A DNA stretch of 18,034 nt from Bacteroidales bacterium (GTDB taxonomy: Bacteria; Bacteroidota; Bacteroidia; Bacteroidales; UBA932): contig JAFZMA010000171.1 in assembly GCA_017551215.1 (NCBI GenBank), positions 1 through 18,034 of the forward strand. Reading direction: 5' to 3'. Made by a program: the position numbers and the translations under genes. Of this stretch, positions 1 through 9,100 are shown piece after piece (positions within the stretch are counted from its first letter, which is position 1; every line of letters starts with the position of its first letter). The notes under the pieces are model-generated. The model ran no database searches and was not told the origin of the DNA. It saw nothing but the letters and a program-made list of their open reading frames with translations.

Positions 1-4
1 TAAT

Positions 5-1348
5 ATGAAAACAGCTGAAATAATGGCTAACCTGGCTGCTAAGCATCCTGGTGAAAATGAGTACCTTCAGGCCGTACAGGAAGTTCTCGAGAGCATCGAG
101 GAGGTTTATAACCAGCATCCTGAATTCGAGAAGGCCAAGATTGTAGAGAGAATGGTTGAACCAGACCGTATCTTCACATTCCGCGTAACTTGGGTAGACG
201 ACAAGGGTGAGGTTCAGACAAACCTCGGTTATCGTATCCAGTTCAACAGCGCTATCGGCCCTTACAAGGGAGGTCTCCGTTTCCACAAGGCAGTGGTTCC
301 TTCCATGCTGAAGTTCCTCGGTTTCGAGCAGACTTTCAAAAACGCTCTGACTACACTCCCTATGGGTGGTGCAAAGGGTGGTTCCGACTTTGATCCTGTT
401 GGAAAGTCAAACGATGAAATCATGCGTTTCTGCCAGGCATTCATGACTGAGCTTTGGCAGTGCATCGGTCCTGATCAGGATATCCCTGCAGGAGACGTAG
501 GAGTAGGTGGCCGCGAGATCGGTTTCCTCTACGGAATGTACAAGAAACTTGCTAGAGAGTATAATACAGGAGTTCTTACCGGAAAGGGCGCAACTTGGGG
601 AGGTTCTATCCTTCGTCCAGAGGCTACCGGTTTCGGTGCTCTGTACTTCACTCAGCACCTTCTGGAGAAGGCTGGCAAGACTATCGTAGGCAAGAAGGTT
701 GCTCTCTCCGGCTTCGGTAACGTTGCTTGGGGTGCTGCTACAAAGGCTAAGGAGCTCGGTGCAAAGGTTGTTGCTATCTCTGGTCCAGACGGAGTTTGCG
801 AGATTCCAGACGGCATTACAGACGAGATGATCAACTATATGCTCGATATGCGTGCTTCTAACCGCAACAAGGTAGAGGATATGGCTACCAAGTTCCCAGA
901 GAAGGCTAAATTCACAGCCGGAAAGAAGGCTTGGAGCATTCCTTGCGACATTGCTCTGCCTTGCGCATTCCAGAACGAGCTTTCTGAGGACGATGCCAAG
1001 GAGCTGCAGGCAAACGGTTGCTGGTGCTGCTGCGAGGTTTCCAACATGGGTTGCCAGCCTGGCGCTATCCACTATTTCCAGCACAACGGGATTCTCTTCG
1101 CTCCTGGAAAGGCTGTAAACGCTGGTGGTGTTGCAACTTCAGGTCTTGAGATGACCCAGAATGCCGAGCATATCAGCTGGGATGCAAAAGAGGTTGACGA
1201 CAAGCTTCACTTCATCATGAAGAGCATCCATGAGCAGTGCGTTAAGTATGGTACTCAGCCAGATGGTCACGTAGACTATGTTAAGGGTGCCAATATCGCC
1301 GGCTTCATGAAGGTTGCTACCGCAATGCTGGAGCAGGGAATTATTTAA
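5..1348 (+). CDS. gdhA: Glutamate dehydrogenase, hexameric family
   Basis: This enzyme interconverts glutamate and 2-oxoglutarate plus ammonia in the cytoplasm. Its 447 residues match the usual ~450 of small hexameric glutamate dehydrogenases. Visible motifs are the substrate-binding PYKGGLRFHK (Lys88), PMGGAKGG with the expected catalytic Lys124, PAGDVGVGGRE with the expected catalytic Asp164, the Rossmann loop GFGNVA, and the C-terminal APGKAVNAGGVATSGLEM block. The segment after the second coenzyme strand reads SGPDG. From memory this resembles the NAD-specific clostridial enzyme more than the E. coli NADP enzyme, so coenzyme use is left open. Residues 339-350 hold a cysteine-rich stretch (CWCCCEVSNMGC) where relatives usually have an A-x-EGANMP-type segment. 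The start at position 5 gives a full-length N-terminus; its promoter lies outside the window. Two hairpins follow the stop codon. Confidence 0.95.
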   Translation: MKTAEIMANLAAKHPGENEYLQAVQEVLESIEEVYNQHPEFEKAKIVERMVEPDRIFTFRVTWVDDKGEVQTNLGYRIQFNSAIGPYKGGLRFHKAVVPSMLKFLGFEQTFKNALTTLPMGGAKGGSDFDPVGKSNDEIMRFCQAFMTELWQCIGPDQDIPAGDVGVGGREIGFLYGMYKKLAREYNTGVLTGKGATWGGSILRPEATGFGALYFTQHLLEKAGKTIVGKKVALSGFGNVAWGAATKAKELGAKVVAISGPDGVCEIPDGITDEMINYMLDMRASNRNKVEDMATKFPEKAKFTAGKKAWSIPCDIALPCAFQNELSEDDAKELQANGCWCCCEVSNMGCQPGAIHYFQHNGILFAPGKAVNAGGVATSGLEMTQNAEHISWDAKEVDDKLHFIMKSIHEQCVKYGTQPDGHVDYVKGANIAGFMKVATAMLEQGII

Positions 1349-1368
1349 TTTGGTTCTGCGAACCAAAT
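1348..1368 (+). other. Small hairpin overlapping the gdhA stop
   Basis: A perfect 9-base inverted repeat (atttggttc, loop tgc, gaaccaaat) begins at the last base of the gdhA stop codon. It sits directly upstream of the terminator stem. It may protect the mRNA 3' end or form part of a two-hairpin terminator. No T-tract follows it directly. Confidence 0.55.
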
Positions 1369-1407
1369 AACAGAAAGGGATGGCCGATTGGCCATCCCTT
1401 TTCTGTT
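1369..1407. terminator. Bidirectional terminator between gdhA and the M64 peptidase gene
   Basis: A long inverted repeat with arms aacagaaa-gggatggcc and ggccatccc-ttttctgtt pairs around the loop gatt, with one unpaired base. It lies between two convergent genes. A short T-run lies inside the distal arm on the + strand and a shorter one on the - strand. It therefore probably ends transcription of gdhA and, from the other side, of the peptidase gene. The stem has the same GGATG/CATCC core as the other two terminators in this window. Confidence 0.75.
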
Positions 1408-1540
1408 AATCCCGCTCATCAGTTGAGCACCCTCAAGGGGGTTTATTTCAGGAAGTAAGGATTCTTGTGATAAGGGTCTGACAGCAGTGGTCCCTCGCAC
1501 CTCCTTGACGGAGGGGTTGCTCCCTTGGTGGAAGGAGCTG
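1383..1540 (-). repeat. Candidate dispersed repeat covering the 3' end of the peptidase gene
   Basis: Read on the - strand, this stretch contains several small inverted repeats: cctcc/ggagg at 1500-1514, gctcc/ggagc at 1519-1538 and gctca/tgagc at 1414-1428. It runs from inside the peptidase coding region across its stop to the terminator. It encodes a proline- and arginine-rich tail (ATPPSRRCEGPLL) unlike the peptidase domain. Past the stop, a shifted frame stays open and reads INPLEGAQLMSGINRKGMA. From memory, tails and read-through peptides like these recur at the ends of unrelated Bacteroidales proteins, which suggests a dispersed repeat. The limits are approximate, and only a genome-wide search can confirm it. 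Confidence 0.4.
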
Positions 1541-3572
1541 CGGAAGCGTAAGGATTGATAACGTCTGTGTCATTAGCCATAAAATCTTCTACAGTAGGGG
1601 TTTCTCCTGCCATCTTTTTGATTCTGCAGTAAATCTGCCAGCGGCTAATCGTGTTGTAATGAGTAACATTGTTGATCATGCAGCTGTTGTTCTCTGAACG
1701 GTAAATACCCACCCCATACATTAAAGCTCCTTTGTGAAGGCTGATGTTGCAACCTTCATACTTGGATTTGTCTGCAAAAGTCTTCCAGTTGGCGCCTTCA
1801 ACGGAATGAGTAAGGCCAATGCTGCAGTGATCAGAATCTGAAGCTGAATACCACGAACCGTTTGCAGAATCCCAGTTAGGAAGGTATATGTTGCTGTAAG
1901 CTCCGGCCTCGTCTTGCCAAATACGGAATCTCTCCTCGTTTGCTTGAGGGTAAGCTGATGTATTGTAATATACATACTCGTCTCCCAGAAGACCTATTCC
2001 ATGACCGCCATATTCGTGTCTTAAAGTGTATTCGAATCCACCGTAAGATGAGCTGGCAGGGTGTCTTGCAGGTGTCATGGCAATTGAGAGAACTTTCCAG
2101 CCACCCCAATCTTTCTGATAATACCAGCCACAAGTTCCGGCATATTGGTCCGCGTTGATAACTATACTTATAGGCGAGCATGTAATCGCAGCCATAGAAG
2201 TCATTCCGGGAACCTTACCCGCATACTCGAGAACGGTCTGTGTATTACAGCTTATGCCGGTAGAGCCACCTCCGGCCCAGGTACATTTGAACTTGGTATC
2301 AACCTTTACAGCAGCCTCATCCCAACTGGTAGAACCTGGATTTGAACCTGTGCTTCCTTGACTCATACCGGCCTCGTTGGAATATGCCGCAATAACATAG
2401 ATTGCAAAGTAGCTATAGTAATGCTTGTATGGCTCAATCTGGAACAAAGCTTTAATACCCTTTTGGACTTCCTGGTCAAACTGTCCTCCGTAATTGAAGA
2501 GATCCTGGGTGTAACCGTCTCCCGTATAGATGAGTTTAAACGGTCTGGAAGTTGAAGACACTTCAGTTGGTGTACCGTCAGAGTCAACCTCATAGAGTTT
2601 GCATTCTCCGTCTGCCCAATATGTTTTTGTAGAGATGGTGGTAAAGGTAACAACATCACTCTCGACCTTTCCTCCATCGTAACCGTCATCTGCAACAACC
2701 TTGTAATAATAGGTTGTAGACTTGTCTAGCTCTGTCTTGTTCATAATGGAGGTCTTTTCTGTTGCCTCAAATGAAGTCCAGTTAGTGTTGTCTTTAGACA
2801 GCATTACGGTGTATTTGATCTTATCTGCAGGATCTGGGTCTGTAGAAGCATTCCAGGAGAAGGTTGTTATAGTCTCTACTCCACTTCCTGTAGGCTTCAG
2901 GTTTGTAGGTTTTGTTGGTGGATTATTTTTAGCGGCTTCTTTGGTAATTGTAATGTATTTGGTGTTGGTTCCGCTCTTTATGGTAAGGAAAGTCTGAGCC
3001 TTTGTCTTCTCTGTATAGTTAGCCGTGTTAATGGTAACTGTGGCATTTCCGGTTCCGCTCATTGGAGAAACGCTTGTAAGCCAGGCCGGTTTAGGAGAAG
3101 GAAGGGTAATGCTCCACGCTCCGCTGCAGGTAATACCGAATTGTCCGTTTCCGGCAGGTGCAGGTATGGAAACGCTTTCAGGGCTTATGGTTATAGCAGC
3201 TGCACTAGGGGCGCTTATAGTAACAGATGCTGATTTACCTTTGCCTTTAACGGTAACTGTTCCGCCTGTTGCTGAGGCAGGTGCCGTAACCTTAACGGTT
3301 CCATTATTGCTTCCGCTGGCCGGAGATACTGTATATCCATTTGTAGCACTTACAGTCCAGGCTACGTTTGAAGTTATATTGATTGTTCCTGATGCTCCAC
3401 CGGCGAGAGTCAGGGTACTTGGGCTTACGCTCAATGTCTCGGTTGTAGGGGTTGGAGTAGGGGTTGGATTGTCTTTTCCGCCACCGCCTCCGCAAGAAGT
3501 TGCTGCCAAGGAAATTAAACCTGATGCAACCAGCATTGCACAAAGCCTGTTAACTCTCAAGAATTTACTCAT
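1443..3572 (-). CDS. Surface lipoprotein metallopeptidase, M64 (IgA-peptidase-like) family, with BACON and FN3 domains
   Basis: This is a predicted outer-membrane lipoprotein protease of 709 residues. A signal peptide ends in the lipobox LAATSC (Cys27), followed by a Gly run and a Thr-Pro linker. Next come two BACON-like beta-sandwich domains (about 47-125 and 126-215; the second has the W...PAWLTSVSPMSG pattern) and a fibronectin type III domain (about 216-313). The C-terminal M64-type domain (about 330-680) contains IYTGDGYT and the metal motif HEYGGHGIGLLGDEY at 519-533. The spacing is HExxxH rather than the textbook HExxH. The last ~29 residues look repeat-derived. The start at 3572 is preferred because an upstream in-frame start at 3677 would read through a terminator and lacks the signal peptide context. 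The natural substrate is unknown; protein or glycoprotein at the cell surface is likely. Confidence 0.85.
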   Translation of the reverse strand: MSKFLRVNRLCAMLVASGLISLAATSCGGGGGKDNPTPTPTPTTETLSVSPSTLTLAGGASGTINITSNVAWTVSATNGYTVSPASGSNNGTVKVTAPASATGGTVTVKGKGKSASVTISAPSAAAITISPESVSIPAPAGNGQFGITCSGAWSITLPSPKPAWLTSVSPMSGTGNATVTINTANYTEKTKAQTFLTIKSGTNTKYITITKEAAKNNPPTKPTNLKPTGSGVETITTFSWNASTDPDPADKIKYTVMLSKDNTNWTSFEATEKTSIMNKTELDKSTTYYYKVVADDGYDGGKVESDVVTFTTISTKTYWADGECKLYEVDSDGTPTEVSSTSRPFKLIYTGDGYTQDLFNYGGQFDQEVQKGIKALFQIEPYKHYYSYFAIYVIAAYSNEAGMSQGSTGSNPGSTSWDEAAVKVDTKFKCTWAGGGSTGISCNTQTVLEYAGKVPGMTSMAAITCSPISIVINADQYAGTCGWYYQKDWGGWKVLSIAMTPARHPASSSYGGFEYTLRHEYGGHGIGLLGDEYVYYNTSAYPQANEERFRIWQDEAGAYSNIYLPNWDSANGSWYSASDSDHCSIGLTHSVEGANWKTFADKSKYEGCNISLHKGALMYGVGIYRSENNSCMINNVTHYNTISRWQIYCRIKKMAGETPTVEDFMANDTDVINPYASAAPSTKGATPPSRRCEGPLLSDPYHKNPYFLK

Positions 3573-3599
3573 AATCTTATCGGTTTTAGTATAGTCGGA

Positions 3600-3629
3600 C
3601 AAAATTAACAATAATTCTTTTAACACAAA
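3600..3629 (-). promoter_or_regulatory. Promoter of the M64 peptidase gene
   Basis: On the - strand, TAATTTTG (complement of 3600-3607) matches the Bacteroidota -7 consensus TAnnTTTG exactly. A TTTG -33 element (complement of 3626-3629) lies 18 bases upstream, slightly short of the usual ~20. It lies between the terminator at 3639-3674 and the start codon at 3572, implying a leader of roughly 20 bases and separate transcription from the susCD operon. Confidence 0.65.
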
Positions 3630-3638
3630 AAACCTGCC

Positions 3639-3674
3639 AAAAAAAAGAAGGATGACATTTGTGTCATCCTTCTT
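3639..3674 (-). terminator. Intrinsic terminator of the susC-susD-lipoprotein operon
   Basis: A perfect 13-bp stem (aagaaggatgaca / tgtcatccttctt at 3645-3657 and 3662-3674) with a 4-base loop is followed on the - strand by eight T residues. It lies about 20 bases after the stop of the small lipoprotein gene, as expected for the operon end. The stem carries the GGATG/CATCC core also seen in the other strong terminators here. Confidence 0.9.
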
Positions 3675-3693
3675 CATTTAAGAGTTGGTTGAT

Positions 3694-4596
3694 TTAGTCA
3701 ACATACAAAATCTGATAAGTATTGTATGAGTTAGGCCAATAAGAACCGTTCTTTTTAATCCATGAATAGATTTCGAATTCGTCTCCAGACATGATCTCGG
3801 GACCGGTTTCAGCAGCTCCATAATTATACCAATAATCTTGTCTCACTGTGAAATCATAGGTGTCACCCGCAAGTACCTTAGTTAAATTTGCTCTGCCTTG
3901 AGAGTCAACTTTGACACTCTCGTTGTAGCCAGAGTACTTTGCAAATGTAATGGTTCCGTCGCCATTGTTCTTAAACTCAAACTCTGTAAAGCCGTTGGAA
4001 TCACCATACAAACAAACCTTGTAGTAGCAATCTGTTCCTTTGGCCCTCATCAATTTGACTGTTGTAGCATCAAAGTCTTCATTGATAGAACCAGCTCTGA
4101 TACTCCAAGACATAGTGGAAGTATTAACAGAATAGAACAATTCATATTCCATTTCTTTGTAATCCTCATACTCAAGAGCCATCATTCCATTACCGGCATA
4201 ATTGTAGAAACTGCCTGCTCCTGCCAATGATTCCGGGAGCTTCAGCGTGAATATATACTCGGTACCAGGAACAAGATCAGCATAACTATAAGTAAGGGTT
4301 ACTGACTTTACATATTCACCAGCAGCGAAATCTACTTTAGTTGTGTTGATAGTATAAACATTATGTTCATCAACCAACGTTATCGGCACAGAAAGTGCTT
4401 CAGTAGCTACACCTCTCTGTATAGAAATAACAATAGGTGTCTCCTGTGAACTCAAGCTGAATGTTTGGCCTGCACTCTCCCAAGAAACGTCTTCATTAGT
4501 TACAGTATAACTAGGCCACTTGGAAGCACAAGAAGCAACCAACAATACAGAAAGCACAAAACCTAAAACGTATTTTAATGTTTTCATATTCATCAT
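3694..4596 (-). CDS. SusCD-associated surface lipoprotein of unknown function
   Basis: This is a 300-residue lipoprotein with a hydrophobic signal peptide and lipobox LVASC (Cys23 from the first Met). The N-terminal ~90 mature residues form a beta-rich module (TPIVISIQRG, ALSVPITLVD, VDFAAGEYVKSVTLTYSY) that resembles Calx-beta or DUF1735/DUF4843-type domains found next to SusD proteins. The remainder is rich in aromatic residues (YWYNYG, SYWPNSYNTY), as in ligand-binding beta proteins, but I do not recognise a named family. It is the third gene of the operon, 19 bases after the susD-like stop. Three in-frame ATGs (4596, 4593, 4587) compete and no ribosome site decides between them. It probably binds substrate at the cell surface like SusE/SusF, which is inferred from position only. 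Confidence 0.8.
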   Translation of the reverse strand: MMNMKTLKYVLGFVLSVLLVASCASKWPSYTVTNEDVSWESAGQTFSLSSQETPIVISIQRGVATEALSVPITLVDEHNVYTINTTKVDFAAGEYVKSVTLTYSYADLVPGTEYIFTLKLPESLAGAGSFYNYAGNGMMALEYEDYKEMEYELFYSVNTSTMSWSIRAGSINEDFDATTVKLMRAKGTDCYYKVCLYGDSNGFTEFEFKNNGDGTITFAKYSGYNESVKVDSQGRANLTKVLAGDTYDFTVRQDYWYNYGAAETGPEIMSGDEFEIYSWIKKNGSYWPNSYNTYQILYVD

Positions 4597-4615
4597 ATTT
4601 AATGTTGATTAACTA

Positions 4616-6136
4616 TTAATAACCCGGATTCTGCTGATCCCTTATCTGAGGATTGGCTGCAAGCTCATCAACAGGAATAGGAGCTACCCAACGGTGGTCA
4701 GAAGCTGAAACAGCAAGATTAAGAGCAGGACCGTTGGAACCACCGGTGTGAATCAGAGCCTTAAGCTGAGGGTCTGGTCTTGCAGACATTCCTTCTCCCC
4801 ATCTCTTGAGGTCGAACCATCTGAAACCTTCTCCTATGAACTCTTTTGTTCTTTCCAGCTTGATGAAGTTAAGAAGTGCATCTCCAGTTAAAGAAGCTTC
4901 AGTAGAAGAAGGATCTCTTTTGGAGATGAGCTTGTTCATATACTGGCAAGCAGCTGCGTCAGCACCGCCCTTCATTGCAAATGCCTCTGCTGCAATAAGA
5001 TATTGCTCAGCAATGCGGAAAGGCTTGATTTTATTCAAGTGTGCGGTCTCTGAATCTGCCAAATCTGGATTACCAACGAACTTGTTGAAGAGGGTTATAC
5101 CGGAAGCTGTACCGATTGATACAGTAACCTTAAGACCGGTCTTAAACCAAGTTTTAAATCTTAAGTCACTTGTGCTAAACAACTCACTTGCAACCCATTT
5201 GTTTGGAATCCAGTCTGGTCTGTATTGGCCATTGGAAGGATTGTATCCAAAATAACTCGGGTCGTTAGAACTTGGAGTGGAATTTGCGCTTTTGTTTGCC
5301 CACAATTGAAGTATACACTCCTTGCCGGAATCGTTTGTCCAGAGGTTGGTCATATCTTCTTGGGTTTCGCAGAGTGGATATTTGCCACGGTCAACAAGTG
5401 CTGTTGACTTTGCAATAGCCTCATCCCAATCGCCCATATAGAGAGCAAGTCTTGCCTGGAAAGCATGAACGGCATCAATAGTAAGTTCTTCAGAACCTAC
5501 TGCACCGGCATAACTTGCAAGAAGACTAGCTGCCTTCTTGGATTCTTCGAGAACCCAGTTGTAAGATTCAGCAACGGTGCTTCTTCCAGGATAGGAAGTG
5601 ATGTCGCCAGAAGGCCTATGAAGGTCAACCAGCATAATTCCGTACTTGTCCTTGTTTGCAGCGTTGTAAATAGGAGCATAGTATTCCAAAAGCTTAAGTC
5701 CGAAGTATGCTTTTGTAAAATGAGCTACTCCCAGAACCTTGTTGAGGCGTTTAAGTTCGTCTGTATCAAAGCCAGACTTGTCCATATTCTCGACTGACTC
5801 GATAACATAGCAAGCGTGGTTGATTCCACTGTAAGCACCTGCCCAGATGTCAACAAAAGGATCTCCTGAATTCCAGTCCCATCTGTACTCGGAACCTTCT
5901 CTGTTACCATAGTCAATGCAAGGATTGAAGAAGTCTGATGCAATTTCAGAGGTGTAGATGTAAGAACCGGCGGTGTACGCCCTCATATAGATATACTCAT
6001 AGTTCATCCATCCCTCTGCATCATTCACTGTCTGAATGGAGCCTTCCTTTGGAATAACTCCCTGTGGCTGCTCGTCCAAGTTGCAACTTGTTAAAAAGAG
6101 AGCCAAAACTGCAAGTGATAATATAATCTTTTTCAT
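4616..6136 (-). CDS. SusD/RagB family nutrient-binding outer-membrane lipoprotein
   Basis: This 506-residue lipoprotein caps the SusC-like porin and delivers substrate to it. The signal peptide MKKIILSLAVLALFLTSC has its lipid-anchored cysteine at residue 18, followed by the typical NLDEQPQG start. The C-terminal SusD signature KLERTKEFIGEGFRWFDLKRW lies near residues 424-444, and the TPR-like middle matches the family in length and composition. It begins 13 bases after the susC-like stop, so the two are translated from one message. Substrate cannot be read from the sequence. The absence of glycosidases nearby and the presence of a peptidase point to a peptide or glycopeptide ligand, but this is inference. 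Confidence 0.95.
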   Translation of the reverse strand: MKKIILSLAVLALFLTSCNLDEQPQGVIPKEGSIQTVNDAEGWMNYEYIYMRAYTAGSYIYTSEIASDFFNPCIDYGNREGSEYRWDWNSGDPFVDIWAGAYSGINHACYVIESVENMDKSGFDTDELKRLNKVLGVAHFTKAYFGLKLLEYYAPIYNAANKDKYGIMLVDLHRPSGDITSYPGRSTVAESYNWVLEESKKAASLLASYAGAVGSEELTIDAVHAFQARLALYMGDWDEAIAKSTALVDRGKYPLCETQEDMTNLWTNDSGKECILQLWANKSANSTPSSNDPSYFGYNPSNGQYRPDWIPNKWVASELFSTSDLRFKTWFKTGLKVTVSIGTASGITLFNKFVGNPDLADSETAHLNKIKPFRIAEQYLIAAEAFAMKGGADAAACQYMNKLISKRDPSSTEASLTGDALLNFIKLERTKEFIGEGFRWFDLKRWGEGMSARPDPQLKALIHTGGSNGPALNLAVSASDHRWVAPIPVDELAANPQIRDQQNPGY

Positions 6137-6149
6137 ATTCTCAGCGATT

Positions 6150-9100
6150 TTAGAAAGTTAACTCAACACCTGCTGCATACTGCTTAGTGTTAGGATAAAC
6201 AGCGAGCTGGAGGTTAATGTTCTGTTCAGGATCCCAACCGGAGTACTTTGTCCAAGTAAGGAGGTTACGTCCTGTTACAAAGAATCTTACGCCTGTAAGT
6301 ACGCCGCCGAGCTTGTTGATAGCGTTCTTGCCCAAAGAGTAAGAAAGGGTAACACCCTTAAGTCTTACGAATGAAGCGTTCTCAACCAGACGGGAGTCGA
6401 AGCACTCACCGTTAACCACATACTCTGGATTAGGATATTTTGCAATCTGTCCAGGGGTCTGCCACATTTCTGTAAGCAACTCGCTTGCAAGACGGTTATC
6501 TGCAAAGTTGGAGTTGGTGTAGAAGTAACGGTCGTTGTTAATCAGGTATTTTCCAAATATACCGGAGAACTGTGCCTGGAGAGCGAAATTCTTGTAGGTG
6601 AAGTCGATCTGAAGACCAGCTGACCAAGGAGCGTACCTGGACTTGCCAAGGAGAACGCGGTTGTCATCTGAGTAAACGTCTGTGATGTTGCCATCCTTGT
6701 CATACCACAGTGGACGACCTGTTGCAGGGTCGATACCGGCGCTCTTAACATACCAGAGCTCACCAGCAGAGTGACCTACACAGTAGTTCAGACCGTAGTC
6801 TGGAAGTTCGAATGAGTCACGTCCGTCGAACAGCTTGGTGATCTTGTCCTTGTTGTAGGAAACGTTCAAGCTGGTCTGCAGGAACATGTTCTCGTTGCGG
6901 ATCCAGTCATAAGTCAAAGTAGCCTCGATACCCTCGTTCTTCATGTTACCGATGTTACCGTAACCTCCGGAGAAACCGGTTGAATAAGACCAAGGAATTT
7001 CAAGGAGCATATCCTTTGTGTTCTTTCTGTAAACCTCAACCTTAGCCTCTAATTTGTTGAAGAGTCTGAAGTCGAGAGCTATGTTCAAGCTCTCCAGAGT
7101 CTCCCAGGTCAGGTTCTCGTTACCAGAATTGTTGATATAGTAAGTGGTTCCCATATAGTTGGTTCCGGTTGCAACAGTTGCGTGAGACAGATAGTTGCTG
7201 ATACCGGAGTTACCTACAGTACCGTAGTTTGCGGAGAGCTGCAGTTTATTGATCCAGCTGTTGTCCTTAAGGAAGTTTTCTGCCTTAATATTCCACATTA
7301 CACCTGCAGACCAGAAGTTTGCATATCTCTTGTTGGCTCCGAACAGGGAAGAACCGTCACGACGGAATGAAGCGTCGATATAGTACTTGCCTGCATAGTC
7401 GTAAGAAAGCCTTGAGAAAATGGAATTGTACTTGGACTGTGACCAGCTTTCACCTACAGACTTAGGAGCCTCGTCATCCGCATTGTCCAAAGTGCCAAGA
7501 CGGTAGTCTGGCATACCGTAAGCGGAAGCGGAGAGTCCTGTAGTATTGTTGATGATAGCCTCCTGACCAATCAGAGCGGTGAAGTTATGATTTTCACCTA
7601 ACTGGAACTTGTACTCTGCGGTGTTGGTGGAAGTCAGACGATAGTATCTTGTGAAACTCTGTCCAACGTATGGACCATCTGCATGATAAATATGAATCCA
7701 GTCCTCAGGATCCTGGAGGTCTCTTCTTATCCATCTGTAGTCATAACCCTCCAGACCCTGTGCAAATCTTACTGTGAGGCCCTTGAGAGGAGTAACTTCC
7801 TCATAGAGGTTACCGTTGAATCTAACGGTATTGTCCTTTACCTTAAGATATTTGTAACGGTAGTGAGGGTTGTAGGCTCCAAAGTCATCCATATAAGGAG
7901 TCTCTTCTCCGTAGCCGATGAACTTTCCTGATCTGTCTGTGAGAATCTCGTATGGAGTCCACCATGTTGGTGCCCACAAAGCAAAGTTTACAGGGTTGTT
8001 CCAGTTATTTCTGTTACCGGAAGAATAGTCAGAGTTGTAAGGGTTCTCCCTAGACTGCTGATATCCGAGACCCATGCTGATACCGAACTTGAACCAGTCT
8101 GTTGGCTTAACGTTCATGTTGATACGTGCAGCGTAACGGTTATGGGCGGTCATTGGCTCAATACCTTCCATTCTGTTGGCAGTCATGGAGATGTAGTAGT
8201 CAACAACCTTTGTTCTACCGGAAACTGAAAGGTCTGCACCCATTGTAGGGATATTCTGGTTCAAAGCCCACTTCATCCAGTTGGTCTCGATCTTGTTCTC
8301 CAGCCTGAACTTTTTGGTTGCCTGGAAGTCAGGATCTGTCTTAGCGGACGGGTCAACCATTTCGTAAAGTGTGAACCACTCCTCGGAGTTTACACGCTTG
8401 ATAGGGTTTCTTGCAATGTTAGAGATACCGTAGTTAGCGGTAAGCTTTACTACTGGCTTCTCTGTGGTACCCTTCTTGGTGGTGATGTAAACAACTCCGT
8501 TGGCAGCACGTGAACCGTAGATAGCGGTTGAGGAAGCGTCCTTCAGAATGGTTACGCTCTCAATGTCGTTAGGGTTCAAAGTGTTGAAGATGTCGCTGAG
8601 AACTGGGGTTCCATCCAGCACGAACAGTGGAGTCGTGGAAGCCTGGAGAGAGTTCACACCTCTAATTCTCATGGATACGGTAGCTGAAGGGTCTCCAGAA
8701 GAGGTATAAACCTGCAGACCGGCAACCTGTCCCTGAAGAGCATCGGCAGCGTTGATAACTGGCTTGTCCTTGAGGGCTTTTGCCTTAACGGTCTGTGCAG
8801 AACCTACCACTGTGGAAATCTTTCTACCTGTACCGTAACCCACGACGATAACGTCCTCGAGCTGGGTAGCATCCATAGAAAGAGCTACGTTAATGACAGA
8901 TCTGCCATTAACAGCCACCTCCTGATCGGTATAGCCCTGATACTTGAAGACCAGCACGGCATCTCTCTTTACGTTGATGACATACTGTCCGTTAAGATCA
9001 GTGACAACACCAGTGGTGGTTCCCTTAACCATAACACCCACATCCATCAGAGGGTCACCGTTAGCCGCATCGGTAACGGTTCCTGTTACTTTTATTGTCT

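Noticed and set aside
407..1084. 225-codon open frame antisense to gdhA
   Set aside because: It is fully inside a well-conserved gene, has no recognisable motifs and arises from the codon bias of the other strand.
3025..3594. 189-codon open frame antisense to the BACON region of the peptidase
   Set aside because: It is antisense to Thr/Ser/Gly/Pro-rich coding sequence. The translation is low-complexity Val/Leu/Pro with no domain pattern.
3573..3677. Longer N-terminus for the M64 peptidase starting at 3677
   Set aside because: The extra 35 codons run through the operon terminator (3639-3674) and the promoter of the gene itself. The signal peptide and lipobox begin properly at 3572.
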